The translations under genes and the position numbers were made by a program. Below the pieces are notes generated by a model. It searched no databases, was not told the origin of the DNA, and worked only from the letters and a program-made list of their open reading frames with translations. This document shows, in pieces, positions 43,180 to 51,712 of a stretch of 64,000 nt of DNA (position 1 is its first letter; every line of letters starts with the position of its first letter). The stretch is from Moorella mulderi DSM 14980 (lineage in GTDB: Bacteria; Bacillota; DSM-521; Neomoorellales; Neomoorellaceae). The stretch spans positions 1 to 64,000 of the forward strand of contig NZ_LTBC01000006.1 in NCBI RefSeq assembly GCF_001594015.1. Direction: 5' to 3'.

Positions 43180-44535
43180 TTAAACACGGCCAGGAATAAA
43201 CCGGCCCTGCCCGGCCTGGCCCAGGAAACATCCTTGATCGTAGATAAGCCAGCCCCGCAGGTAGGTAGCTTCCGGGTAGCCCTGCAGGTGAAAACCTTCA
43301 AAGACAGTATAACCGGCCGCCGAATGAAGGTTTGCCGCCGTCAGGGTAACCTGCCTGCGGGGATCAAAAATTACCACGTCGGCGTCACTCCCCGGCCTGA
43401 GGCTTCCCTTGCGCGGGTAAAGGCCGAAAAGGCGGGCCGGGTTGGTGGATAGCACCCTCACCAGCTGGGGCAGGGTCAGCCAGCCGTTGCGGACCCCAAA
43501 GGAATAAAGCAGGGGTAATAAAGTTTCCGTTCCAGGTACGCCGGAGGGAGTGTTATAAAAGGCCGTGCCGGCAGCCTTCTGTACCCGGCTGTAGCTGCAG
43601 TGATCGGTAGCCACCACCTGGAGGGCGCCGGCGGCCAGGTGTCGCCAGAGGCTCTCGTTATCGGCTGCTGTTCTTAAAGGCGGGCACATCAGGAAAAGGC
43701 GGCTGTCCGGCCCGGTATATTGAGACTCCGTAAGAAGCAGGTAGTGAGGGCAGGTTTCGCCGTAGACCTGCTGGCCTTTGCTGCGGGCGGCAGCAATAGC
43801 TTCCGCTCCACCGCCGGTAGAGACGTGAACGATATAGACAGGTGCTCCGGCTTCCCCGGCCAGGGCAATAACGTCCCGGATGGCTTTGACCTCTGCTTCT
43901 GCAGGCCGGCTGGCGGCATGGTAGGCCGGGTCCGTCTGACCGGCGGCGATTAACTCTTCCCTCTTAGCCGTAATTATTTCATGATCCTCACAGTGAACCG
44001 TAACCAGGGCACCCAGCCGGCGGGCCTGTTGTAACAGGTGGCTGATGGCAGCCAGGCTCAAGCGCTGGGCATAAGTGGTAAAAACCTTGAAGCTGGTGAC
44101 ACCCTTTTCGACTACAGCCCTTAGCTCCGCTTCGTCTTCCTCCTGGCCGGGCATGACCACCTGGTGCAGGCCGTAATCTACGCAGGCCTGGTCCCTGGCT
44201 TCTTCCAGGCGCTTGGTCAGGGCCTCTGTAAGAGATTCTCCAGGGCTTGCGGGCTCGGCATAATCGATGACGGTAGTGACGCCACCGCAGGCAGCCAGCC
44301 GGGTCCCGGTAAACCAGTCGTCGGCCGTCAGCAGGTCGCCGGTGGGCATCTGGTAATGGACGTGGGCATCGATGGCTCCGGGTAGGATATATTTACCGGT
44401 TACATCCCGGACCACCGCTCCTGGAGCAGCCAGGTCCGGGCCTACGGCAGCAATCTTTTCTCCCTTAATGGCCACGTCGGCCTGTTCTACCCGTGCGGCG
44501 GTGACAACCCACCCGCCCTTCAGCAAGAGGTCCAC
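43180..44535 (-). CDS. hyuA: Dihydropyrimidinase/hydantoinase family hydrolase
   Basis: This 451-residue cyclic amidohydrolase has the HxH ligands in GAIDAHVHYQMP near residue 57, the carboxylated lysine in VTSFKVFTTYAQ near residue 150, VTVHCEDHE near residue 180, VYIVHVSTGGG near residue 236 and VATDHCSYS near residue 312. It opens cyclic ureides (hydantoins, dihydropyrimidines). In anaerobic purine islands HyuA acts on reduced or hydrolysed urate rings to give ureido acids for YgeW. The GTG start follows GGGGGAGGGG. The upstream gap holds a MITE-like element. Confidence 0.9.
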   Translation of the reverse strand: MDLLLKGGWVVTAARVEQADVAIKGEKIAAVGPDLAAPGAVVRDVTGKYILPGAIDAHVHYQMPTGDLLTADDWFTGTRLAACGGVTTVIDYAEPASPGESLTEALTKRLEEARDQACVDYGLHQVVMPGQEEDEAELRAVVEKGVTSFKVFTTYAQRLSLAAISHLLQQARRLGALVTVHCEDHEIITAKREELIAAGQTDPAYHAASRPAEAEVKAIRDVIALAGEAGAPVYIVHVSTGGGAEAIAAARSKGQQVYGETCPHYLLLTESQYTGPDSRLFLMCPPLRTAADNESLWRHLAAGALQVVATDHCSYSRVQKAAGTAFYNTPSGVPGTETLLPLLYSFGVRNGWLTLPQLVRVLSTNPARLFGLYPRKGSLRPGSDADVVIFDPRRQVTLTAANLHSAAGYTVFEGFHLQGYPEATYLRGWLIYDQGCFLGQAGQGRFIPGRV

Positions 44536-44582
44536 TTTAACCCCTCCCCCAAAAGTAGGGTTCTACCAGAAATGTGCCTTCT

Positions 44583-44837
44583 GGTGGGGATATGTCCCTA
44601 CGCCGCTCAGAAGCTCCGCGCCGACAGAACTACGGCTCGGTTCGGACCGTTGCTCGCCGCCTGCGGATTGCCAATGAAAAGGCTTCCTGCTCCGCTGGCC
44701 TAGATCCTTCTATGAGGTCATGCAGTATTCCTCACCAAGGCACGCTCAGGCGTCCTCGGCAGCGGCAACGGTTACCTCACCTCGCCTGTTCTGTTACCGG
44801 CGCTCCGCTAATCGCGGCTCCGGGACATATCCCCACC
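44583..44837. repeat. MITE-like element overlapping the thrC 3' end
   Basis: This 255-bp element has perfect 16-bp terminal inverted repeats (GGTGGGGATATGTCCC and its complement). Weaker inverted similarity continues inward around GCGGAGC. No transposase is encoded. The right terminal repeat lies inside the reading frame of the threonine-synthase-like gene and supplies its last 14 residues and stop. It fills the gap to hyuA and may interrupt the transcript. Confidence 0.7.
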
Positions 44838-46089
44838 CATAATTGGGCAATTTTAAATCCCCTAGTGCTTTATGAAGGGCCTCCAGGGAGGGTGCCACCC
44901 GGATGGGTTCCCCGGCAGCCTTGATGGCATTGGCCACGTCTTTGAGGCCATTACCGGTTACCAGGACGACTACCCTTTCCTCCGGCTTAATAATCCCTTC
45001 CCGGACGGCTTTGATGAGCCCGGCCGTGCCGGCCACCCCCGCCGGTTCACCGAAAACGCCGCTGGTCCGGCCCAGGACCCGCATGGCCGCCAGTATTTCT
45101 TCATCGCTAACATTAATCATAGTCCCACGGGAATCGCGAACGGCCCGCAGGGCCTTTTCGGGATTGCGGGGTACGCCGACGGCAATGCTGTCCGCCAGGG
45201 TATTTTCTTCCATAGGACGTACCCTGGTGCCCTCCCGGAAGGCGCGGGTAATGGGGCAGCAGCCTTCGGCCTGGACCCCCAGCATCCGCGGCAGCTTCTC
45301 AATCCAGCCGGCTTTTTTCAGGTCCACCCAGGCCTTCCAGGCCCCGGCCATGGTGCAGCCATCGCCCACCGAGAGTACTACCCAGTCTGGTACTTCCCAG
45401 TGCAGCTGTTCGGCCACCTCCAGGCAGGCGGTCTTCTTGCCTTCCACCAGGTAGGGGTTAATGGCTGCATTGCGGTTATACCAGCCGTGCTCTTCTATGG
45501 CTGCCGCCGACAGGCGAAAGGCGTCTTCATAGGAGCCCTGGACGCTGATGACCGTAGCCCCGAAGATCAAGAGCTGGGCCACCTTGCCCTGGGGTGCCCG
45601 GCCGGGGACAAAGATCACGGCCTTGAGGCCCACGGAAGCCGCCGCTCCGGCGAGGGAGGAAGCAGCGTTACCGGTGGAGGAGCAGGCCACCACCCCCGCC
45701 CCTTCGGCCATGGCCCGGGCCACGGCCACGGCCGAGGGCCGGTCCTTCAGGGAAGCGGTAGGATTAATCCCGTCATCTTTAATATATAATTCCTTTAAAC
45801 CCAGCTCGGCCCCCAGGCGGTCGGCCCGGTAGAGGGGGCTCCAGCCTACCCTTAAAGGCGGCAGGGGTCCCTCCTGGGCCACCGGCAGGAAAGGACGGTA
45901 GCGCCACATAGAAGGCTCCCTGTTTCCGGCCAGGCTCTCTTTAGAAATATATTTGTTGATATAGTCATAATCGTATTCCACGTCTAAGATACCGTCAGTT
46001 GATCCGCAGACGGGGCAGGTATAAAAGCCGGGCCGGGGCTGATAAGTCCGGCTGCAATTAATGCAGCGCAACTGGGTAACGTTGCTCAC
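44794..46089 (-). CDS. thrC: Threonine synthase-like PLP enzyme
   Basis: This 431-residue fold-type-II PLP enzyme has an N-terminal zinc ribbon (CINC...CPVC) and the PLP lysine in NPTASLKDRPSAVAVA near residue 115. CSSTGNAASSLAGAAA is near residue 135, and a phosphate-binding VTGNG is near the end. The family converts phosphohomoserine to threonine. Its place between hyuA and the XdhD-like hydroxylase, away from hom/thrB, and TASLKDR instead of the usual TGSFKDR make a side role in ureido- or diaminopropionate breakdown possible. The start is GTG at 46089, nine bases after AGGAG. The last 14 residues (WGYVPEPRLAERR region) are encoded by the terminal repeat of a MITE-like element. Confidence 0.8.
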   Translation of the reverse strand: MSNVTQLRCINCSRTYQPRPGFYTCPVCGSTDGILDVEYDYDYINKYISKESLAGNREPSMWRYRPFLPVAQEGPLPPLRVGWSPLYRADRLGAELGLKELYIKDDGINPTASLKDRPSAVAVARAMAEGAGVVACSSTGNAASSLAGAAASVGLKAVIFVPGRAPQGKVAQLLIFGATVISVQGSYEDAFRLSAAAIEEHGWYNRNAAINPYLVEGKKTACLEVAEQLHWEVPDWVVLSVGDGCTMAGAWKAWVDLKKAGWIEKLPRMLGVQAEGCCPITRAFREGTRVRPMEENTLADSIAVGVPRNPEKALRAVRDSRGTMINVSDEEILAAMRVLGRTSGVFGEPAGVAGTAGLIKAVREGIIKPEERVVVLVTGNGLKDVANAIKAAGEPIRVAPSLEALHKALGDLKLPNYGWGYVPEPRLAERR

Positions 46090-46147
46090 GCAGGTCATCT
46101 CCTACGAAAATAACTTTGTCACAGGCTGGCACTGTCTTGCTCACATC

Positions 46148-48715
46148 TCACTTCCCACTTCTTGCATACGGCGTTCCTTCCAGGGGCAGGCTCAGGCGTA
46201 ATTTGCCGTCGCGGCGGTAGTAGGCGCCGGCGACGGCCGCCGCCGTGGGAATGGTCGCCAGCTCGCCAATGCCCTTGGCGCCGTAGGCATAGGGAGTACC
46301 GCCCTTTTCTATCAAATGCACCTCCATCTGCGGTACCTGGTGACTGCGCAGGAGTCCCAGCCTGCCTAGGGTCTGGCGTACAGGTATTCCATCCTGTACC
46401 GGGAAGTCTTCCGTCAGGGCATAACCCAGGCCCATGACAATGCCCCCTTCAATCTGGCCCTCCAGGTTTAAGGGGTTAATGGCCCGGCCCACATCATAGG
46501 CAGCCACTACTTTCGCCACCCGGCCCTCCTCATCCAGGATGGCTACCTGCGTGGCATAGCTGTAGCCGACATGGGTTACAGGGTGCTCCTTGTTGGAATT
46601 AAGAGGATCGGTGGCGCCGTAGAATTCCCCCTGGAAAACCCGGCCTTCCAGGCCGGCAAGGGTACGGCCTTTCAAGGCTGCCGCCAGGTCCGCCGCCGCC
46701 CGGCGGGTTGCTTCCCCGGTAAAGAGGCTCTGGCGGGAAGCCGTGGTGCAGCCGGCGTCGGGAGTCCGGGCCGTATCGGCAAGGACGCAATCAATGAGCG
46801 CTGCCGGCAGTCCGGTAGTCTCGGCGACAATCTGGATGAGGACCGCCTCCATCCCCTGACCCATGCAGGCCGCACCGGAGTAGATTTTTACCCGTCCCCC
46901 GCTGACTGCCAGCCTGGCCCGGCCGACATCCCGGGTACCAACGCCGAGGCCGACATTTTTAAAACCGCAGGCAATGCCGGCGCAAGGGCTGCTTTCAAAG
47001 GCTTCCTTGACAGCCAGGAGGGTATCTTTCAGGCCGATGTCGGCACTGACTACCTGCCTGGTGCCCAGGGTGTCGCCCGGTTCCAGGGCGTTCTGCCAGC
47101 GGATCTGCCAGGGGGAAAGTCCGGTAGCGGTTGCCAGGAGGTTCAGCTGGCTCTCCATAGCAAAGTTGGACTGGGGCACCCCAAAACCGCGGAAGGCCCC
47201 GGCCGGCGGGTTATTGGTATAGACGGCCCGGCCACGGATGGTCACGTTGGGGATACGGTAGGGGCCGGTAGCGTGGGTGCAGGCCCGCTCCAGCACTTGG
47301 GCCCCCAGGGAAGCATAGGCGCCGGTATCGGCCACCAGGTCGGCCACCAAGGCTACCAGGTTACCTTCCGCGTCACAGCCGGTGGTCATGGTAATGGTCA
47401 TGGCATGACGCTTGGGGTGGCAGAGGATGCTTTCCCGCCGGGTCCAGGTGAGCTTCACCGGTTTCTGCGTTGCCCAGGCCAGCAGGGCGGCATGGTGCTG
47501 GACGCTCAGGTCCTCTTTGCCGCCAAAAGCGCCGCCAACACACTTGTTGACCACCCGTACCTTTTCCGGCGGTAAATTCAGGAGAGAAACCAGCTGGGTA
47601 TGGATCTCGTAAACGCCCTGGGTGCTGGTGTATATCGTCAGGCCGCTGTCTTCCGGTACTGCCACGGCGCTCTCCGGCTCCAGGAAGGCGTGTTCCGTAA
47701 AGGGCGTGGTATAAGTATTGGTTACCACGTGGGCGCAGGACTTTAAGGCTGCCTCAGCGTCACCTTTTTTGATCACCGTTTCGCTTAATAAATTACCTTT
47801 GGGGTGCAGGGCCGGCGCCCCCGGCGCCAGGGAGTCTTGGGGCGAAGTCAGGGGGGGCAATTCTTCATAATCAACTTTAATATAGTCCAGTGCCGCCCGG
47901 GCTTCCCGGCTGCTTCTGGCCGCCACCAGGGCCAGGGCATCGCCGGCATAGCGGGTTTCCTCACCTACCGCCACCAGTGCCGGCCAGTCTTTAAAGATAT
48001 GCCCCTGATAGCGTTCTCCCGGGATATCGCCGGCGGTGAGGACGGCCACTACCCCGGGCTGTTCCTTAGCTGCTGTGACATCAATGGCCTTGACCTTCGC
48101 CCGGGCACAGGGCAGGCGAAAAACGGCGCCGTAAAGCATGCCGGGCACCTGCATGTCATCGACAAAGACGGCTTCCCCCAGGACCTTGGCCGGGGCATCG
48201 GGCCGGAAAAAGGCTTTACCCATACCGGCCGGGTCACCTGCCCGGGGCTCAATCTCGCCCCTTAAAGCGCGGCCGGCCAGGCGTACGGCGGTAATAATCT
48301 TCTGGTAACCGGTGCAACGGCAGAGGTGGGCCTTGAAGGCCTGGCGGATTTCATCTTCACCCGGCTCCGGCTGCCGGTCGAGGAGGGCTTTGGCTTCCAT
48401 GACCATCCCCGGCGTGCAAAAGCCGCACTGCACGGCCCCGGCCGCCGTAAAGGCGAAAGTATAAATCTCCTTTTCCCGCGGGCTCAAGCCCTCGACGGTA
48501 ATGATCTCCTGCCCGGCGGCCCTGGCGGCCGGCGTCCGGCAGGCCCGGACCGCTTTACCTCCCAGGAGCACGGTGCAGGCGCCGCAGGTGCCCTCGCCAC
48601 AGCCGTTTTTGGCTCCGGTCAATCGCAGGTCTTCCCGCAAAACTTCCAGCAGGCTAACGTCTTCAGGAACATCAACTACCCGCTGCTCCCCATTAACCAG
48701 TAGTTCCAGGCGCAT
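46148..48715 (-). CDS. xdhD: Fused 2Fe-2S/molybdenum hydroxylase (XdhD-like)
   Basis: This 855-residue protein has an N-terminal iron-sulfur domain at residues 1-150 (CGEGTCGACTV; CGFCTPG; CRCTGY). It is fused to a complete molybdenum-binding domain with CVGGAFGGKED near residue 390, RGFGVPQSNFAMESQLN near residue 510 and the catalytic glutamate in AKGIGELATIP near residue 820. The architecture and island context match E. coli XdhD, proposed to be a selenium-dependent hypoxanthine or purine hydroxylase. No FAD domain is present; the YgfM-like subunit at 26335-27222 could serve it. The ATG follows GGGGGG. Confidence 0.9.
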   Translation of the reverse strand: MRLELLVNGEQRVVDVPEDVSLLEVLREDLRLTGAKNGCGEGTCGACTVLLGGKAVRACRTPAARAAGQEIITVEGLSPREKEIYTFAFTAAGAVQCGFCTPGMVMEAKALLDRQPEPGEDEIRQAFKAHLCRCTGYQKIITAVRLAGRALRGEIEPRAGDPAGMGKAFFRPDAPAKVLGEAVFVDDMQVPGMLYGAVFRLPCARAKVKAIDVTAAKEQPGVVAVLTAGDIPGERYQGHIFKDWPALVAVGEETRYAGDALALVAARSSREARAALDYIKVDYEELPPLTSPQDSLAPGAPALHPKGNLLSETVIKKGDAEAALKSCAHVVTNTYTTPFTEHAFLEPESAVAVPEDSGLTIYTSTQGVYEIHTQLVSLLNLPPEKVRVVNKCVGGAFGGKEDLSVQHHAALLAWATQKPVKLTWTRRESILCHPKRHAMTITMTTGCDAEGNLVALVADLVADTGAYASLGAQVLERACTHATGPYRIPNVTIRGRAVYTNNPPAGAFRGFGVPQSNFAMESQLNLLATATGLSPWQIRWQNALEPGDTLGTRQVVSADIGLKDTLLAVKEAFESSPCAGIACGFKNVGLGVGTRDVGRARLAVSGGRVKIYSGAACMGQGMEAVLIQIVAETTGLPAALIDCVLADTARTPDAGCTTASRQSLFTGEATRRAAADLAAALKGRTLAGLEGRVFQGEFYGATDPLNSNKEHPVTHVGYSYATQVAILDEEGRVAKVVAAYDVGRAINPLNLEGQIEGGIVMGLGYALTEDFPVQDGIPVRQTLGRLGLLRSHQVPQMEVHLIEKGGTPYAYGAKGIGELATIPTAAAVAGAYYRRDGKLRLSLPLEGTPYARSGK

Positions 48716-48805
48716 GCCATTCCCCCCGTTCGGCTTTAGTTTACTGGCAGCATTTCGCCAGCAACTTTACCAGGCGCAGTTTCCCTGGCTGTGGAGCCCA
48801 GGGAC

Positions 48806-50164
48806 TTAACGCAACTCTTTTATCTTAGCGTCGTAATACTCGATCTTGGCGTATTCATCCTCCCAGAAAGAGGGGCTCTTCATGGCGTCTAGGTATTCTC
48901 TGGTGTACCCAAAGGGCAACCAGTCTTTCTCCTTCTGCTGGAAGAGCCGTCCCTTGGCCTCCGGCCTGCGGGTGTCCAGAATATAATGGGTATGGGCCTT
49001 GAGGAAAATATCTTTAAACCAGCGTTCCAGGACAAAGTCCTCAATTTCCAGGGTCCGCCGGGCCAGGTCCTCCAGTACGGAAGGATAGCGGTCAAAACCG
49101 TCGGTGGCAACGGTCACCACATTATCGCCGGGGCCTAAACGCAGGTATTTGGCCATCTTAATGGCGCCCAGGATGTTGCAAATGCCGGAAGGACCGAAAT
49201 TGTCGCGTAAGGCCAGGGCATCGGCTTCTTTGACGCCATTCTTCATCAGGACTTCGGTACCATCCTGGAAAACCTTCAAGCCGCGGACGGTATCTTCATC
49301 GTGGATGAGGACAATAAAATCCGTATTGAGGACATTGTGGATGAGGGTGCACATCTTGTCGCCGATACCCTCAATGCGGTGCTGGCCGCGGCCCCCGTTA
49401 TACAGGGTAGAACACTCATAGGGTTCCAGGGCCGCCACTTTACATTCCGGGAAAGCCTTCTTAATCTGGTCGCCAGCACCCAGCGTCCCCGCCGAACCGG
49501 GAGCCGAAGTAAAGCAGGCGATACGGCCGTTACCGATACCCTGGACGGCCTCAATGGCGGCATTACCGGTAACGTGGCGGTGGAAGCGGTAGTTGGGCAG
49601 CAGTTCAAACTGGGCCAGGGCAAAGTTCCTGGGGTCCTTTTTCAGTTCATAGGTTCGCTGCAGGGTTAAAATAACGTCGGACTCCGTACCGGGAGTGAGG
49701 TCCAGGTCGCCGCCGTACTTGCGGATGCGTTCATAACGTTCCTTGCTCATGTTATCGGGCATGATGACTACCGCCCGGAAGCCCAGGAGTTTGCAGATAT
49801 AGGCCACACCAATGCCGAAATTGCCCGTTGAAGGTCCCAGGATGGTATGTTCACCGGGCTTGATGACGCCGTCCACGCAGCCTTCAATCAAGGTAGCGTA
49901 GGCCGGGCCCACCTTGTGGGAGCCGGAAGGGAAGCCCCGGCCCAGGAGGACGACGATATTGGCGTCCACACCCGTTACTTCCGGGGGCAGGACCATTTTC
50001 CGCACCTGGTTGTTTTCGTCTTTCCAGGTAATGTTGAAGAGGTTAATGGGGTCCAGCTCATTCTCCTTGAGGGCTTTTAAAGCCCGCTGCCTTATTGCCG
50101 GGTCAATTTGCGAAGGGTCGCACATCTCCGTGAAGGTCGGGCCAAAGGGAATCTTACCCGCCAT
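48806..50164 (-). CDS. PLP fold-type-II lyase of unknown substrate (cysteine-synthase-like)
   Basis: This 452-residue protein has the cysteine synthase/threonine dehydratase fold. The PLP lysine is in GFPSGSHKVGPAYA near residue 85, TILGPSTGNFGIGVAYI holds the phosphate-contact Asn near residue 115, and a glycine-rich FTSAPGSAGTLGAG lies near residue 225. A tail of about 110 residues after residue 340 is longer than usual. The ATG at 50164 has GGAGGG upstream. It follows a leader with a TGAGTG/CACTCA repeat and precedes xdhD. A 2,3-diaminopropionate ammonia-lyase (YgeX) is expected in such islands and is not otherwise present; this enzyme is my main candidate, by context only. Confidence 0.8.
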   Translation of the reverse strand: MAGKIPFGPTFTEMCDPSQIDPAIRQRALKALKENELDPINLFNITWKDENNQVRKMVLPPEVTGVDANIVVLLGRGFPSGSHKVGPAYATLIEGCVDGVIKPGEHTILGPSTGNFGIGVAYICKLLGFRAVVIMPDNMSKERYERIRKYGGDLDLTPGTESDVILTLQRTYELKKDPRNFALAQFELLPNYRFHRHVTGNAAIEAVQGIGNGRIACFTSAPGSAGTLGAGDQIKKAFPECKVAALEPYECSTLYNGGRGQHRIEGIGDKMCTLIHNVLNTDFIVLIHDEDTVRGLKVFQDGTEVLMKNGVKEADALALRDNFGPSGICNILGAIKMAKYLRLGPGDNVVTVATDGFDRYPSVLEDLARRTLEIEDFVLERWFKDIFLKAHTHYILDTRRPEAKGRLFQQKEKDWLPFGYTREYLDAMKSPSFWEDEYAKIEYYDAKIKELR

Positions 50165-50247
50165 ATGGATCCCTCCAGTTAAATGTAATATTACTGAGTG
50201 CAAAAAACTTCACTCACACTTATGGTATAGTTCGACGTGGAAAAAAT

Positions 50248-50280
50248 AAACCCTCCTTTTATTGCTAAAAAGGAGGGTTT
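50248..50280. terminator. Terminator between pgpA and the PLP lyase gene
   Basis: AACCCTCCTTTT pairs with AAAAGGAGGGTT, with T-runs on both strands. It ends the pgpA-side plus direction and insulates the minus-strand PLP gene from upstream transcription. Confidence 0.8.
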
Positions 50281-50309
50281 TATTTTACCGGTTTTTATCT
50301 TTTTCAACC

Positions 50310-50837
50310 TCACTTAAGCAGCCCGTCCCGGTCGCGGTGGGCCAGGCGGGAGGAGGCTGCGGCGGCGATGGCAGCCACCAGGTCGTCGAGAAAGGTGTTG
50401 ACCTTCTCGTTTTTCTTACTATTAACCACGCCAATGATGCCCGGCTTGACCTTGTCCAGGTAACCGAAGTTGGTAAAACCGATGGAGCCGTAAATATTAA
50501 CAATGCTCAAGGCCATAACCTCGTCAATGCCGTAGAGGCCGTCATCATTACGCAGCATGGTGGCCAGGGGCTCGGCCAGTTGCCCCTTTTCAGCCAGCTC
50601 ATCAATGGCTATACCGGTAAAGATGGCATTCTGGACCTCCCGCTTTTCCAGTACCCGCTCAACGCTTTCGCGGCAGGCGGCCATGGTCAGGTCATGGATA
50701 TACTTTTGCTGGACTTCATATACCAGGCGGGCAATATCTTCTAATGTTACCCCCCGCCGCTCCAGCCAGGCTATGACTAGCTGCTTGAGCAACAGGGAAC
50801 TGGCATATTGATTCTCCTTTGGTTGCGCCACACTCAC
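50310..50837 (-). CDS. pgpA: Phosphatidylglycerophosphatase A family protein
   Basis: This 175-residue protein resembles the soluble Firmicutes PgpA-type phosphatases. Features are TGIAIDELAEKGQLAEPL near residue 95, RNDDGLYGIDEVMALSIVNIYGSIGFTNFGYLDK, and the acidic end NTFLDDLVAAIAAA. It removes phosphate from phosphatidylglycerophosphate in phospholipid synthesis. The GTG start follows AAGGGGG. It is unrelated in function to its purine neighbours. Confidence 0.8.
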   Translation of the reverse strand: MSVAQPKENQYASSLLLKQLVIAWLERRGVTLEDIARLVYEVQQKYIHDLTMAACRESVERVLEKREVQNAIFTGIAIDELAEKGQLAEPLATMLRNDDGLYGIDEVMALSIVNIYGSIGFTNFGYLDKVKPGIIGVVNSKKNEKVNTFLDDLVAAIAAAASSRLAHRDRDGLLK

Positions 50838-50869
50838 TTCTTCTGTCCCCCTTGCAATAAGAAGTAACC

Positions 50870-51685
50870 CTATTCTAACATAAGTTTATTTTCCGGGGAA
50901 GAGGTGAGGTGTAATATGGCCTCCAAAACCCCGCCAGCGATGGCCCGGGCTTTATCGGAAATGGTGAAACAGTAATCCCGTTCACCGCGTGGGTCGATGT
51001 CGCCAACCTTCATTCCTCTGGTGACTTCCAACTCATCATGAAGAATCCCCCGCAGTACGCCGCTGATCCGCGCTGGTATGGGTACGCCGTCAACCATGGC
51101 CACCGTTTCGCCGGCAGTCACCGGGTCGCCGATGGCCTTGCAGCCCTTAAAGATACCATTAGCCGGCGCCCTTAAGACCCTTTCTTCGGTATAGCCCATA
51201 ACTTCGCCCGGGATGCCGGTATTGGCCAGGGCTGCACCCTGCCAGATGACCCGGCCGAGATAATGGCCGCGCCTGGTTTCCACTACAGCATGAACGTCCC
51301 GCCCGGCCGTAAAACCCGGCCCCAGGGCGATGACAATGGGGGCCAGATTTATACTTGTTCCCAGGTTGGTCTTAGCCAGGATGGCATCCACGACTATTTG
51401 TGGCCGGAGGGCCGTAATAACCCCGGCCGGGGGATCAACCAGGACGGCAATTTCTCCCTGCAGGGCTTTCGTCAGGGCCTCCTCCGGGCCAGCCACCAGG
51501 CGGGCGGTAACCCCCTCTACAGTAATGGCGCCGGTATAAACCGCTTCCGCAAAGGCCACGGCCCGGCGGATTACCGTGGGCCGGGCTATCTCTGTCATGA
51601 TTACCGGAAAACCTGCTTGATGGAGACGGTGGGCCACACCGCTGGCCAGGTCCCCCGCCCCTCTGATGACTACCAGATTCCGCAC
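50870..51685 (-). CDS. yqeB: YqeB, selenium-dependent molybdenum hydroxylase maturation protein
   Basis: This 271-residue protein is of the EF2563/YqeB family, a marker of genomes that use selenium-dependent molybdenum hydroxylases. It has an N-terminal Rossmann-like VVIRGAGDLASGVAHRLHQAGF and a conserved VDPPAGVITALRPQIVVDAIL region, plus GPGFTAGRDVHAVVETRRGHYLG. The start is the GTG at 51685 directly after GGGGAGGGGAAGG; a longer TTG frame lacks a site. It acts with YqeC in making or inserting the labile selenium of the cofactor; the reaction is not established. Confidence 0.88.
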   Translation of the reverse strand: MRNLVVIRGAGDLASGVAHRLHQAGFPVIMTEIARPTVIRRAVAFAEAVYTGAITVEGVTARLVAGPEEALTKALQGEIAVLVDPPAGVITALRPQIVVDAILAKTNLGTSINLAPIVIALGPGFTAGRDVHAVVETRRGHYLGRVIWQGAALANTGIPGEVMGYTEERVLRAPANGIFKGCKAIGDPVTAGETVAMVDGVPIPARISGVLRGILHDELEVTRGMKVGDIDPRGERDYCFTISDKARAIAGGVLEAILHLTSSPENKLMLE

Positions 51686-51712
51686 TTTCCTTCCCCTCCC
51701 CTGGTTAAACAA

